Origin: Sphingobacteriales bacterium
GTDB taxonomy: Bacteria; Bacteroidota; Bacteroidia; Sphingobacteriales; Sphingobacteriaceae
NCBI GenBank assembly: GCA_014763615.1
Contig: JACXVB010000005.1
Location: 84,457 to 148,456, forward strand
Direction of reading: 5' to 3'
Length of the DNA stretch: 64,000 nt
Below are positions 1-8,267 of this stretch, in pieces. Each line of letters starts with the position of its first letter. Positions within the stretch are counted from its first letter, which is position 1. The notes under the pieces are model-generated. The model was given only the letters and a program-made list of their open reading frames with translations, was not told the DNA's origin and did not search any database. The translations under genes were made by a program, and so were the position numbers.

Positions 1-2
1 TT

Positions 3-227
3 TTGGAAAAAAATTGGTCTAAAATTGCCGAAATGGCTCATAAAATAAAACCAACTTTGTCTTTTATGGGAGTAGAAGAAGCTAAAGAAGAAATGGCTTC
101 TATAGAGACTAGAGCAAGAAATCAGGAGGATTATGAAGGGATTGTAGCAGATTTCAAGAAAATGCAAGATATCCTTGAAGTAATTTATGTAAAACTAGAA
201 GAAAAAAAGAAAGAGCTTCAGTCTTGA
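3..227 (+). CDS. HPt (histidine phosphotransfer) domain protein, C-terminal fragment
   Basis: The gene is cut by the left edge of the window; what remains is the last 74 codons, and the first TTG in view is not a real start. The motif AHKIKPTLSFMG matches the helix that carries the phospho-accepting histidine of HPt domains (His in AHKxKP). A short helical tail rich in Glu and Lys follows. HPt domains pass a phosphoryl group between response-regulator receivers, usually in multistep phosphorelays; the partner kinase would lie to the left, outside the window. It faces purS tail to tail with a 2-nt gap. The family call is fairly safe, the pathway is unknown. Confidence 0.7.
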   Translation: MEKNWSKIAEMAHKIKPTLSFMGVEEAKEEMASIETRARNQEDYEGIVADFKKMQDILEVIYVKLEEKKKELQS

Positions 228-240
228 AACTAAAGCTCTT
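201..240 (-). terminator. Terminator of purS lying inside coding ends
   Basis: On the minus strand AAGAGCTT (233-240) pairs with AAGCTCTT (211-218) and is followed by a T-rich run (201-210). The hairpin uses the last codons of purS, and its T-run falls in the 3' end of the convergent HPt gene, so the two genes share terminator and coding sequence. Confidence 0.5.
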
Positions 241-484
241 GAATATGGTATTGGTAATTTTCCATAATTAAATTAGCCAATAATTTTTTGCAAGCTGTTT
301 CAACTTTTTCAGTAGCAACTTCTTTATTTTCTGCTTCTACCTCCAAAGTAATATGTCTGCCAATTCTTACATTACTAATTTCTGGTAAACCTAAGTTTTT
401 CATGCTACCGGTAACCGCTTTTCCTTGTGGATCTAAAATTTCTTTTAGAGGCATGACATCTATATCAGCTAAGAATTTTTTCAT
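230..484 (-). CDS. purS: Phosphoribosylformylglycinamidine synthase subunit PurS
   Basis: An 84-residue protein of the usual PurS size. It carries the characteristic stretch DPQGKAVTGSMKNLG near residues 18-32, then VRIGRHITLEVEA. In the three-part FGAM synthase PurS bridges PurQ (glutaminase) and PurL (synthetase), in step 4 of de novo purine synthesis in the cytosol. The ATG start at 484 is well supported by length. It is last in a codirectional minus-strand series rho, pssA, purS; purQ and purL are not in the window. PurM is encoded about 57 kb away, so the pathway is dispersed. Confidence 0.88.
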   Translation of the reverse strand: MKKFLADIDVMPLKEILDPQGKAVTGSMKNLGLPEISNVRIGRHITLEVEAENKEVATEKVETACKKLLANLIMENYQYHIQEL

Positions 485-530
485 TGTTTTAATTATTTGT
501 TTTAGGATAATGAATCACCATTATGATTTT

Positions 531-1202
531 TCATTGAAAATATTTAAAATGTATTTGGGAAAAAAGGATATATAAAATTAAAATGATTGGTAATGCTGCA
601 AAGTTAAAAAAAGCTAACAATACCACAGAAATAAAAAGAAATATGAACTTAAATTTATTTTGAGCCCATTGAAATCCTGAAATTTTCATTGAAAACAGCT
701 TGATTTCACTTACCAATAGCAAGCTACAAGACAATGTTACGGCCAGTAAAAAGTAGGTATTGCTGATAAATAAAAACCGATCAGCTAGATAAGGCAGAGA
801 TAGGATAAAAAAGGTATTCATCGGTGTGTTTAACCCGATAAATTCTTCTGTTTGCCTAGTATCTAGGTTGAATTTTGCTAATCTTAGAGCAGAAAAAACG
901 GTGATTAAAAATCCGGCATAAGCCCAATAATTAGCGTTTCCGCCCAATAATTCAAACATAACCACCCCTGGTAGAAAGCCAAAACTTATCACATCTGCTA
1001 GAGAATCTAACTCTTTGCCAATATCAGATTTTACATGTAATAATCTAGCCGCAAAACCATCAAAAAAATCAAAAACACCAGAGGCAATCACAAAAAAGGC
1101 AACCGTTTTAAGGTCGCCATTAAATGCGTAAACAATTCCAACACAACCAGAAAATAGGTTGGCACAAGTGAGCGCATTGGGGATGTGTTTTTTGATATTC
1201 AT
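531..1202 (-). CDS. pssA: CDP-diacylglycerol--serine O-phosphatidyltransferase
   Basis: An integral membrane enzyme that makes phosphatidylserine from CDP-diacylglycerol and serine, the route to phosphatidylethanolamine. The CDP-alcohol phosphatidyltransferase signature D-G-x2-A-R-x8-G-x3-D-x3-D is complete (DGFAAR ... GKELDSLAD, about residues 47-70). Several hydrophobic segments follow. I chose the ATG at 1202 (MNIKKHIPNALTCANL) because it fits the family N-terminus; an in-frame TTG nine bases upstream is less likely. A heptad-repeat hairpin lies just upstream at 1219-1256. Confidence 0.9.
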   Translation of the reverse strand: MNIKKHIPNALTCANLFSGCVGIVYAFNGDLKTVAFFVIASGVFDFFDGFAARLLHVKSDIGKELDSLADVISFGFLPGVVMFELLGGNANYWAYAGFLITVFSALRLAKFNLDTRQTEEFIGLNTPMNTFFILSLPYLADRFLFISNTYFLLAVTLSCSLLLVSEIKLFSMKISGFQWAQNKFKFIFLFISVVLLAFFNFAALPIILILYILFSQIHFKYFQ

Positions 1203-1218
1203 TAGATACAAGGTTTAT

Positions 1219-1256
1219 GGTTTAAGGTTTAAGGCCAAAACCTTTTACCTTAAACC
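1219..1256. repeat. Heptad-repeat hairpin between rho and pssA
   Basis: GGTTTAAGGT (1219-1228) and ACCTTAAACC (1247-1256) are exact inverted complements with an 18-nt centre. The surrounding DNA is built from degenerate 7-bp units of the type GGTTTAA. No T-run follows on either strand, so it is not a standard terminator. Confidence 0.6.
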
Positions 1257-1272
1257 CTTTACCACTTGCCTT

Positions 1273-2841
1273 TTAAGAATTCATAGAAATCAAAAACTCT
1301 TCATTAGATTTTGTGCCTCTTACTTGTGTGAGCAAGAATTCCATAGCTTCTTGAGAGTTCATATCCGCCAAATGGTTTCTTAAAATCCAAACTCTTTGTA
1401 AGGTTTCTTTATCCAATAATAAATCGTCTCTTCTAGTGCTTGAAGCCGTAAGATCTATAGCAGGGAAGATACGTTTGTTAGATAATTTACGATCTAATTG
1501 TAATTCCATGTTACCAGTTCCTTTAAATTCTTCGAAGATTACCTCATCCATTTTAGAACCGGTATCGGTTAAAGCAGTAGCTAAAATGGTTAAAGAACCA
1601 CCATCTTCTATATTTCTAGCGGCACCAAAGAATCTTTTTGGTTTATGTAAAGCATTGGCATCCACACCGCCTGATAAGATTTTACCAGAGGCAGGTGCAA
1701 CGGTATTATAGGCTCTTGCTAGACGAGTAATCGAGTCTAATAAAATCACTACATCATGTCCACATTCTACCATTCTTTTGGCTTTTTCCAAAACAATATT
1801 GGCAATTTTTACATGACGATCAGCAGGTTCATCAAAAGTAGAAGAAACTACTTCAGCTCTTACACTTCTGGCCATATCTGTTACCTCCTCAGGGCGTTCA
1901 TCTATCAACAAAATAATGAGATAAACTTCTGGGTGGTTTAAAGCGATAGCATTTGCTACTTCTTTTAACAAGTTGGTTTTACCTGTTTTAGGTTGTGCAA
2001 CAATTAAACCACGCTGACCTTTTCCTATCGGAGTAAACAAATCCATGATTCTAGTAGAGTGATCGCTGGGTTTCATGAATAAATTTAATCTTTCTGAAGG
2101 GAAAAGTGGGGTGAGATAATCAAATGGAACACGGTCTCTAACTTCTGCAGGTACACGCCCGTTGATAGATTCTACCCTGACCAAAGGGAAATATTTTTCG
2201 CCTTCTTTTGGGGGTCTGATGCTTCCCCTAACCGTGTCGCCTGTTTTTAACCCAAATAATTTAATTTGGGATTGTGATACATAAATATCATCTGGAGAGG
2301 TAAGATAATTATAATCTGAGGATCTTAAGAAGCCATAACCATCGGGCATAATTTCTAAAACACCTTCATTGGTAATTACATTATCAAAATCAAAAGCAGA
2401 ATCTTGATTTCTCTGTTTGGAGTTTTTATCAGGTCTAATGGCTTTAGGTTCTGTTTTTTCTTCAGAAACGAAGTCAGAAGAGCGGTCTTGGTTTACTTCT
2501 TTGCTGTGTATGGGCTCATCGGCTTCTGCTGGCTCATCATCAGTATCCACATCAAATAAAGAAGCATCATCTAAAGGTACAACTGGCTTTTTCTTTTCAG
2601 GAAGCACTGGTTTTTCGACAGTGATTACTTTAGTGGTACGAGTTCTCTTTTTTATTTTATCTTCTACAGCAGGAACGTTTTCTCCAGAATTTTTAGCAGC
2701 AGTAATTAAATCTTGTTGCTCTTTAATTTTGGCTATTAGATCAGCCTTTCGCAATTCGTCGGTATTTTCTACACCAAAACTTTTAGCGATTTCACGAAGC
2801 TCAGAAACAAGCTTGTCGTTCAATTCGTTTGTATCAAACAT
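1273..2841 (-). CDS. rho: Transcription termination factor Rho
   Basis: Hexameric RNA-dependent ATPase that ends untranslated transcripts. Domains in order: Rho N-terminal domain (about 5-45), a charged, low-complexity linker (about 55-150), cold-shock-like RNA-binding domain (about 157-215, [12 protein letters not shown]), then the ATPase with Walker A PKTGKTN (284-290) and Walker [14 protein letters not shown]. At 522 residues it is longer than the 419-residue E. coli protein because of the linker, which is typical of Bacteroidota. The ATG at 2841 gives the expected N-terminus. It appears to be the first gene of the rho-pssA-purS series, though the 70-nt gap to pssA may hold a separate signal. 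Confidence 0.96.
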   Translation of the reverse strand: MFDTNELNDKLVSELREIAKSFGVENTDELRKADLIAKIKEQQDLITAAKNSGENVPAVEDKIKKRTRTTKVITVEKPVLPEKKKPVVPLDDASLFDVDTDDEPAEADEPIHSKEVNQDRSSDFVSEEKTEPKAIRPDKNSKQRNQDSAFDFDNVITNEGVLEIMPDGYGFLRSSDYNYLTSPDDIYVSQSQIKLFGLKTGDTVRGSIRPPKEGEKYFPLVRVESINGRVPAEVRDRVPFDYLTPLFPSERLNLFMKPSDHSTRIMDLFTPIGKGQRGLIVAQPKTGKTNLLKEVANAIALNHPEVYLIILLIDERPEEVTDMARSVRAEVVSSTFDEPADRHVKIANIVLEKAKRMVECGHDVVILLDSITRLARAYNTVAPASGKILSGGVDANALHKPKRFFGAARNIEDGGSLTILATALTDTGSKMDEVIFEEFKGTGNMELQLDRKLSNKRIFPAIDLTASSTRRDDLLLDKETLQRVWILRNHLADMNSQEAMEFLLTQVRGTKSNEEFLISMNS

Positions 2842-3067
2842 TAAAATGAATTATTATCAAGGAATTAATTATGTGTTTTTATCCGTCTAGATCAGGTGAA
2901 CATTTAAATATTAGTATGATTTATTTGTTTTACTAATCCGTAGATAAGGATATTTGAGATTATGGTGCAATAATATCGAATAATTTGTAATAAATAAATT
3001 TTTTCAAATATTTTTTTTCTTCATCCTTATTTATTTTGCCAATTTAGCATCGTTATTATTCCTTATT

Positions 3068-3895
3068 ATGACCCGAAAACAACTTATTGAGCAAATTAAA
3101 ATCAAAAAATCTTTTTTAAGCGTAGGATTAGATACTGATATCAGAAAAATACCAAAACATTTGCTTGAGTTTGCCGATCCTGTTTTCGAGTTTAACAAAC
3201 GTATTATTGATGCTACCAAAGATTTTTGCATTTCTTACAAAATAAATACTGCTTTTTACGAGGCTAGAGGAGTTAAAGGTTGGCAATCTTTGATAAAGAC
3301 TTTTAACTATTTACCTAAAGATACTTTTACTATTGCTGATGCTAAAAGAGGAGATATTGGCAATACTTCAGCCATGTATGCTGATACTTTTTTCAATCCG
3401 GAAAGTTCAGAAATGGATTTTGATGCAATTACTGTTGCTCCTTATATGGGAAAAGATTCTGTAAGTCCGTTTTTAAAATATGTAAATAAGTGGGTGGTTC
3501 TTTTGGCTTTAACTTCCAATGAAGGAGCTAAAGATTTTCAATTTTTTGGAAATGATGACGGTTATTTGTTCGAAAAAGTGATTCGTAAATCGCAAGAATG
3601 GGCAGATGATTCTCAAATGATGTATGTAGTAGGAGCTACTAGAGGGGATGCCTTTTTAGATATCCGTAAACATGTACCTAAGCATTTTTTACTGGTTCCA
3701 GGTGTTGGTGCGCAAGGAGGATCTTTACATGAAGTTTGTAAATATGGGATGAATGAGGATTGTGGTTTAATCGTTAATTCATCAAGAGCAATTATTTATG
3801 CTTCTAGTGGAGAGGATTTTGCTGAAATGGCTCGGGCAGAGGCTAAGAAAGTTCAACAAGAGATGGAAATTGAATTAGCCAGAATTTTCTCTTGA
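3068..3895 (+). CDS. pyrF: Orotidine 5'-phosphate decarboxylase (type 2)
   Basis: Converts OMP to UMP, the last step of de novo pyrimidine synthesis. The motif [14 protein letters not shown] (about 92-105) carries the catalytic Asp-Lys-x-Asp array, and SVGLDTD near the start is the first strand of the TIM barrel. The length of 275 residues and the late PGVGAQGG phosphate-binding loop fit the longer type 2 subfamily. ATG start. It heads a likely operon with the DUF2851 gene (31 nt downstream) and the PspC-like gene. pyrD lies separately at 28.5 kb. Confidence 0.95.
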   Translation: MTRKQLIEQIKIKKSFLSVGLDTDIRKIPKHLLEFADPVFEFNKRIIDATKDFCISYKINTAFYEARGVKGWQSLIKTFNYLPKDTFTIADAKRGDIGNTSAMYADTFFNPESSEMDFDAITVAPYMGKDSVSPFLKYVNKWVVLLALTSNEGAKDFQFFGNDDGYLFEKVIRKSQEWADDSQMMYVVGATRGDAFLDIRKHVPKHFLLVPGVGAQGGSLHEVCKYGMNEDCGLIVNSSRAIIYASSGEDFAEMARAEAKKVQQEMEIELARIFS

Positions 3896-3926
3896 CAATA
3901 AAAGGATAATTTTCCTAAATTTAAAA

Positions 3927-5210
3927 ATGTTATCTTCAGAAGACATTCTACACCATATTTGGAAATATAAATTATTTTCGTTACAACAACTTCAAACTCA
4001 AGATGGAGAAAGTTTAAAAATCCTTTCATCAGGTATTCATAACCATAATGCTGGACCAGATTTTCAGGAAGCGAAAATTGAAATCGGTGAAACCACTTGG
4101 GCGGGTAATGTAGAAATTCATATCAAATCATCAGATTGGACTAAGCATCACCATCAAAAAGACAAAGCTTATGATAATGTAATTTTGCATGTAGTTTGGG
4201 ATGCCGATACGCCTATTCTTAGAACGGATGGAACTTTAATTCCCACTTTAGAGCTGAAAAATAGGATTGCAGATTCCATCATTCAAAATTATCAGCTTCT
4301 CAAAGAAAACAACTTTTGGATTCCGTGTGAGCGGCAGGTAAAAGAAGTAGATCAATTTACCAAACAACAATGTTTGGATAGAATGATTTTAGAACGCTTA
4401 GAGGAAAAGTCTAATTTGGTTCAAGCACTTTATAAAGAATCAAAATACAATTGGGAAGATACTTTTTATGTTACTTTGGCAAGGAGTTTTGGTTTCAAAA
4501 TTAATGCCTTGCCCTTCGAGATTTTAGCAAAAAATCTTCCTCAGAAGCTATTTGCAAAGCATAAAGACCAAACCATTTTAATTGAAAGCTTAGTTTTTGG
4601 GATGGCGGGTTTGTTGAATAAAAATTTTGAAGATGCTTATCCACTAAAACTTAAGAGAGAATTTCAATATTTAAAATCCAAATATAATATGAAACCCCTT
4701 GCGCCTGAAAGTTGGAAGTTTTCAAAAACTCGTCCCGAAAATTTCCCAACGGTAAGGCTGAGTCAGTTTGCAGCCTTGGTTGTCCGTTCTCAACATTTAT
4801 TTTCTAAGATTTTAGATATTGATGATGCCAAAGATTATGCTCATCTGTTTTCTGATTTACCCGTTCATCCTTATTGGGAGACCCATTACTTATTTGATAA
4901 AGAGGTGAAAAAGCACTCCATCCAAATAGGAAAAACAAGCGTGAATAACATCCTGATTAATACATTGGTGCCTTTATTGTTCTTTTACGGAAAGCAATTA
5001 AAAGAAGATATTTTCGTTCAAAGAGCGTTCAAAATTTTAGAAAAAACAAAGCCAGAAAACAATCAAATTGTTAAAGGATTTAAAGCTTTAAATTTTAAAG
5101 CAGAACATGCCATGGATACGCAGGCATTAATTCATTTAAAAAAATATTTTTGTGATCGTAAAAATTGTTTAAATTGTGGGATTGGTTTAAAGATTTTAAG
5201 AACAGCTTAA
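3927..5210 (+). CDS. DUF2851 family protein
   Basis: A 427-residue protein with the DUF2851 hallmark near the N-terminus (SGIHNHNAGPDFQEAKI, then GNVEIHIKSSDW). These resemble a PD-(D/E)XK-like core, but the function of the family is not established. The C-terminus has a small Cys cluster (CDRKNCLNCGIG), which could bind a metal. No signal peptide or membrane segment is visible, so it is probably cytosolic. It sits between pyrF and a PspC-like gene on the same strand with gaps of 31 and 4 nt, consistent with one transcript. The family is common in Bacteroidota; naming beyond the DUF would be guesswork. Confidence 0.85.
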   Translation: MLSSEDILHHIWKYKLFSLQQLQTQDGESLKILSSGIHNHNAGPDFQEAKIEIGETTWAGNVEIHIKSSDWTKHHHQKDKAYDNVILHVVWDADTPILRTDGTLIPTLELKNRIADSIIQNYQLLKENNFWIPCERQVKEVDQFTKQQCLDRMILERLEEKSNLVQALYKESKYNWEDTFYVTLARSFGFKINALPFEILAKNLPQKLFAKHKDQTILIESLVFGMAGLLNKNFEDAYPLKLKREFQYLKSKYNMKPLAPESWKFSKTRPENFPTVRLSQFAALVVRSQHLFSKILDIDDAKDYAHLFSDLPVHPYWETHYLFDKEVKKHSIQIGKTSVNNILINTLVPLLFFYGKQLKEDIFVQRAFKILEKTKPENNQIVKGFKALNFKAEHAMDTQALIHLKKYFCDRKNCLNCGIGLKILRTA

Positions 5211-5214
5211 GAAT

Positions 5215-5436
5215 ATGTTACAAAGTATTATTACATTTTTTGAAAGATATTCATTTGGAGTTTGCGCCTATTTGGGCGAAAAATTTAAGATTTCCCAAAC
5301 TAAAATCAGATTGTTTTTTATTTATTCTTCATTTTTAGCAGTGGGTTTCCCATTGGTTTTCTATTTCTTCGCAGCCATAGTTTTGGATATCAGAAGTTAT
5401 ATTAAAAGGAAGAGAATGCAATATTGGGATATTTAA
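5215..5436 (+). CDS. PspC-domain small membrane protein
   Basis: A 73-residue protein with the PspC layout: a short N-terminal part (FGVCAYLGEKFKIS), then one hydrophobic stretch (about 31-55) and a basic tail (YIKRKR). PspC proteins act in envelope stress sensing in other phyla; stand-alone versions in Bacteroidota are of unknown role. It follows the DUF2851 gene after only 4 nt, so it is probably cotranscribed. The start ATG is the first possible one in frame. Confidence 0.72.
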   Translation: MLQSIITFFERYSFGVCAYLGEKFKISQTKIRLFFIYSSFLAVGFPLVFYFFAAIVLDIRSYIKRKRMQYWDI

Positions 5437-5465
5437 AATTAAATTAGCTTAAAAGTTGAACAAGT

Positions 5466-6257
5466 TTATTTAAGATCCAAAACCATGCTTTTATAACGGA
5501 TGGTTTTATGGTCTAAGTACAGTTCTATCCCTGTTTCATATTCTTGAAAAAGCTCATATTTATCCAAGAATATCCCCATTACTTTATCATAGTTTAAGAA
5601 TCTACATTGATAGGCTATTTCTTTTCCATAAAAAATAGGATCTACTTTTTGGATACAAATTCTATCACTTTCTCGGTTATTATAATAAGTGTTATCAATG
5701 ATGATAGTCTCAAAACCGTAGCATTTAAGTTGATTTAAAAATTCATAAGACTCATCCAGATAGGGTAAAACACCGCTCATTAAAAAGGTAGTATATTTTC
5801 CATTTTCTTTAAAAGCTAAGTCTATGGTTTCTTTAAAATCAAGATTTTCAAAAGTAAGAAGCTCTCGTCCAGCTTTCACAAAGTGAGGCTGCTCAACTAC
5901 TGTCCAATTAACTTTTTTCAATTGGTTGAGGTATTTTCTGTTCTGAAAATAAGTAGTTCCCAAAGAACCTCCAAAATCTATCAGAGCTAAATGGCCATCA
6001 TGCTTAGCCGCAACCATCATTAAATGAGCAAGTAAAGGCCATGAATAATAAATTTGCTGATGATTAACACCGTCTAATTCCCAAGCATATTCTCCATTTT
6101 TTACTCTTAAAGTGCTTTGGATGATTCTATCTAAAATAGTTTTATCATCATAACCTTCACAAAGGCTTTTGGCGGTTTCCCAGTCTTTATAATTCCCGCT
6201 CCAACCATATTTTCTGGGTTTATATCTTCTATAAAGGTCTAATAATCTATCAATCAT
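5466..6257 (-). CDS. TIGR04325-family SAM-dependent methyltransferase
   Basis: A 263-residue protein whose start (RRYKPRKYGWSGNYKDWETAKSLCEGYD) and DFGGSLGTTYFQNR SAM-binding loop (about 93-106) match the TIGR04325 putative methyltransferases found in polysaccharide biosynthesis loci. The acceptor is unknown. The neighbour is a divergently oriented GT8 glycosyltransferase, which supports a surface-glycan role but is only context. No signal peptide. ATG start at 6257. Confidence 0.75.
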   Translation of the reverse strand: MIDRLLDLYRRYKPRKYGWSGNYKDWETAKSLCEGYDDKTILDRIIQSTLRVKNGEYAWELDGVNHQQIYYSWPLLAHLMMVAAKHDGHLALIDFGGSLGTTYFQNRKYLNQLKKVNWTVVEQPHFVKAGRELLTFENLDFKETIDLAFKENGKYTTFLMSGVLPYLDESYEFLNQLKCYGFETIIIDNTYYNNRESDRICIQKVDPIFYGKEIAYQCRFLNYDKVMGIFLDKYELFQEYETGIELYLDHKTIRYKSMVLDLK

Positions 6258-6400
6258 AGTGACACTGTCTTTTGAACGCTAAATTTATTAGATTTTATTT
6301 ATTTTAGGAGACGATACAGATCTAATAATTATTTTTGAGAAGCCTAATTTTAATCAAAATTGGCTAAAAATATAATATCATCAATTTTAAAAATAGACGT

Positions 6401-7315
6401 TTGGAAAACTCAGAATCTACCATATATATTGCTTCAAACTGCGACAATGATTATATCCTTTTCTACGCAGTACTTTTAAAATCTATTGAAATTCATCATC
6501 AATCTCCTGAAAAAATAGTTTCTTATTTAATCGGAGATCACATTTCTATTGAGAATAAATTAAAAGTGGAACAATCTTTAACCACTAATAAAATTGAAAT
6601 CAGATGGTTGAATGGTGAAGAGTTTATGCCAGCCGGATATAAATTACCTAATGATAGAAGCACTTTTCCTATTTCTATTTATATGAATTTATATCTCCCC
6701 CACGGTCTTTCTGGAGATATTAAGAGAATTCTCTATCTCGATGTAGACATGATTGTTTTAGAGGATATCTCTAAGCTTTATTTTATGGATTTGGGAGATA
6801 ATATTTTAGCCGCAGCATTGGATAGGGTAAAAGTAATTGGGGAAGAATGGGGAGGGATTCTAAATTATAAAGAATTAGGTTTAAGCGCTGATTTGCCTTA
6901 TTTTAATACAGGTGTGATGCTAATTGATACAGATAAATGGAGGGCTAATTTTGTTACACAAGCAGCCATAGATGCTATCGAGCATAACAAAAAGTATTCT
7001 TTTTTTGCAGATCAATACGGTTTAAATGTAGTTTTTGCGCAACTTCCTTGGCTTGTTTTGCCTCAAAAATGGAATCATATTTCATTTGAACCTATTAAAA
7101 AAGAAAAACCTGCAATTATTCATTATGTAGCTCAAAAGCCAATTCATAGCCATTATAAAGGTTTACCAGAACACGCAGCAACATTTTTTGATTATTTAGC
7201 TAAAACTAAATTTAAGGATGTTCAAAAGATTTCTAAACTTCAATGGAAACTGAAACGTTTAAAAGTGGTGCTCTCTAAGATTTATAGGAATATTTTTAAT
7301 GATTTTAAGGTTTAA
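6401..7315 (+). CDS. Glycosyltransferase family 8 protein
   Basis: A 304-residue LPS-type GT8 transferase (galactosyl/glucosyl transferase fold GT-A). The N-terminus IYIASNCDNDYILFYAVLLKSI is the family start, LYLDVDMIVLEDI holds the metal-binding DxD (114-116), and FNTGVMLIDTDKW and the late HY...KP.H pattern (IIHYVAQKPIH) complete the active site. The start is TTG at 6401: the only upstream in-frame sequence is a stop at 6365-6367 with no ATG between. The gene overlaps the convergent ankyrin gene by 4 nt at its end. Donor sugar and acceptor cannot be read from sequence. Confidence 0.88.
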   Translation: MENSESTIYIASNCDNDYILFYAVLLKSIEIHHQSPEKIVSYLIGDHISIENKLKVEQSLTTNKIEIRWLNGEEFMPAGYKLPNDRSTFPISIYMNLYLPHGLSGDIKRILYLDVDMIVLEDISKLYFMDLGDNILAAALDRVKVIGEEWGGILNYKELGLSADLPYFNTGVMLIDTDKWRANFVTQAAIDAIEHNKKYSFFADQYGLNVVFAQLPWLVLPQKWNHISFEPIKKEKPAIIHYVAQKPIHSHYKGLPEHAATFFDYLAKTKFKDVQKISKLQWKLKRLKVVLSKIYRNIFNDFKV

Positions 7316-7962
7316 ACGCTTAAAATCTCAGCAATCTCCTCGAAACCTTTTTCCTTAGCTAAATCAGCGGCCAACTTTCCACCTTCCATTCTAGCTTCAA
7401 CAGCAGCTCCCTTTTCTAGTAAAAGAATAATGATATCAATATTTCCATTCTGTGCAGCAGAATGTAATGGCGTAACACCTGATTTTTGTGCAACATTCAC
7501 CATAGCCTTATTTTCTATCAACATTCTGGCTATTGCGGTATGATTACCTGCTACAGCAGAATGTAGAGGAAAAACTCTAAAACCATTATCAGAAGGTAAG
7601 TTAACATCCGCACCTTTTAAAACAAGATATCTAGCTACTTCCTCTCTGCCAAAATAGGCGGCCAAGCCCAATGCGGTAAATCCATCTTCAGAATAATCAT
7701 TAATTTTTTCCGGAAACTTGAAAACTTCGTGGGCTACTACATCAAACTTTCCGGCAGCAGAAGCTTCAAACAAAGAAATATCGTCTAAAATCTCAATTAA
7801 AATATCTGTAATAGACTGGCGATGAAAATAACAGGATAACATTAAAGGAGAAACACCATGGCTGGTTTTTTCTTTAGCAGAAGAAAGGTTATTCAATAAA
7901 TAATCCTTTACTTTTTCTTCGCTGCCTTCAATAATTAGTTCTTCTAGCGGGGTTGCCTGCAT
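7312..7962 (-). CDS. Ankyrin repeat protein
   Basis: 216 residues made almost entirely of about five ankyrin repeats; the clearest are DGFTALGLAAYFGREEVARYL and SGVTPLHSAAQNGNIDIIILLL. Such repeats bind protein partners. There is no signal peptide, so it is probably cytosolic. The partner is unknown, and the neighbours (GT8 gene convergent with 4-nt overlap, ftsK divergent) do not suggest one. ATG start at 7962. Confidence 0.85.
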   Translation of the reverse strand: MQATPLEELIIEGSEEKVKDYLLNNLSSAKEKTSHGVSPLMLSCYFHRQSITDILIEILDDISLFEASAAGKFDVVAHEVFKFPEKINDYSEDGFTALGLAAYFGREEVARYLVLKGADVNLPSDNGFRVFPLHSAVAGNHTAIARMLIENKAMVNVAQKSGVTPLHSAAQNGNIDIIILLLEKGAAVEARMEGGKLAADLAKEKGFEEIAEILSV

Positions 7963-8020
7963 TAAATTAAAATAAACTTAATATTAGCAATAATATGTTT
8001 TTCTTAGAAATTTATCTTCA

Positions 8021-8059
8021 TTAAAATAAAAAACCCTGCTCTTCTCACAAGCAGGGTTT
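8021..8059 (-). terminator. Rho-independent terminator without an obvious gene
   Basis: AAACCCTGCT (minus strand, 8059-8050) pairs perfectly with AGCAGGGTTT (8040-8031), and the minus strand continues TTTATTTTAATG. On the plus strand no T-run follows. It could terminate a short RNA starting between 8060 and 8260, or the ankyrin gene's antisense reading from ftsK. Confidence 0.6.
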
Positions 8060-8237
8060 AACCATCAAAACCTAAAACATCATTGAGGAGCATCACCTCC
8101 ACATCTGAATGCCTTCTATTAACGATAAATTTTTTAGTGTGGATTTCAGAAATTTAAGGATATTTAACTTCTGTGTTTGATTATACCTTAAAATAGAATT
8201 AAAAAAATTATTTTTAGTAGGAAGCTAAGCATTAAAT

Positions 8238-8245
8238 TATATTTG
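8238..8245 (+). promoter_or_regulatory. Promoter -7 box of ftsK operon
   Basis: TATATTTG fits the Bacteroidota consensus TAnnTTTG, 22 nt before the ftsK ATG. No clear -33 TTG match was seen. Confidence 0.55.
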
Positions 8246-8267
8246 TTTCTGAAAATTAAATGAGCTA

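Larger units (their letters stand above)
7963..8267. other. Intergenic region with an orphan terminator hairpin and the ftsK promoter
   Basis: 305 bp without an assigned gene. It holds a 10-bp perfect hairpin at 8031-8059 that makes a terminator only on the minus strand, a possible micro-ORF on that strand, and the promoter box of ftsK at 8238-8245. Because the next gene to the right is on the plus strand, the minus-strand terminator has no annotated transcript feeding it. Confidence 0.5.
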
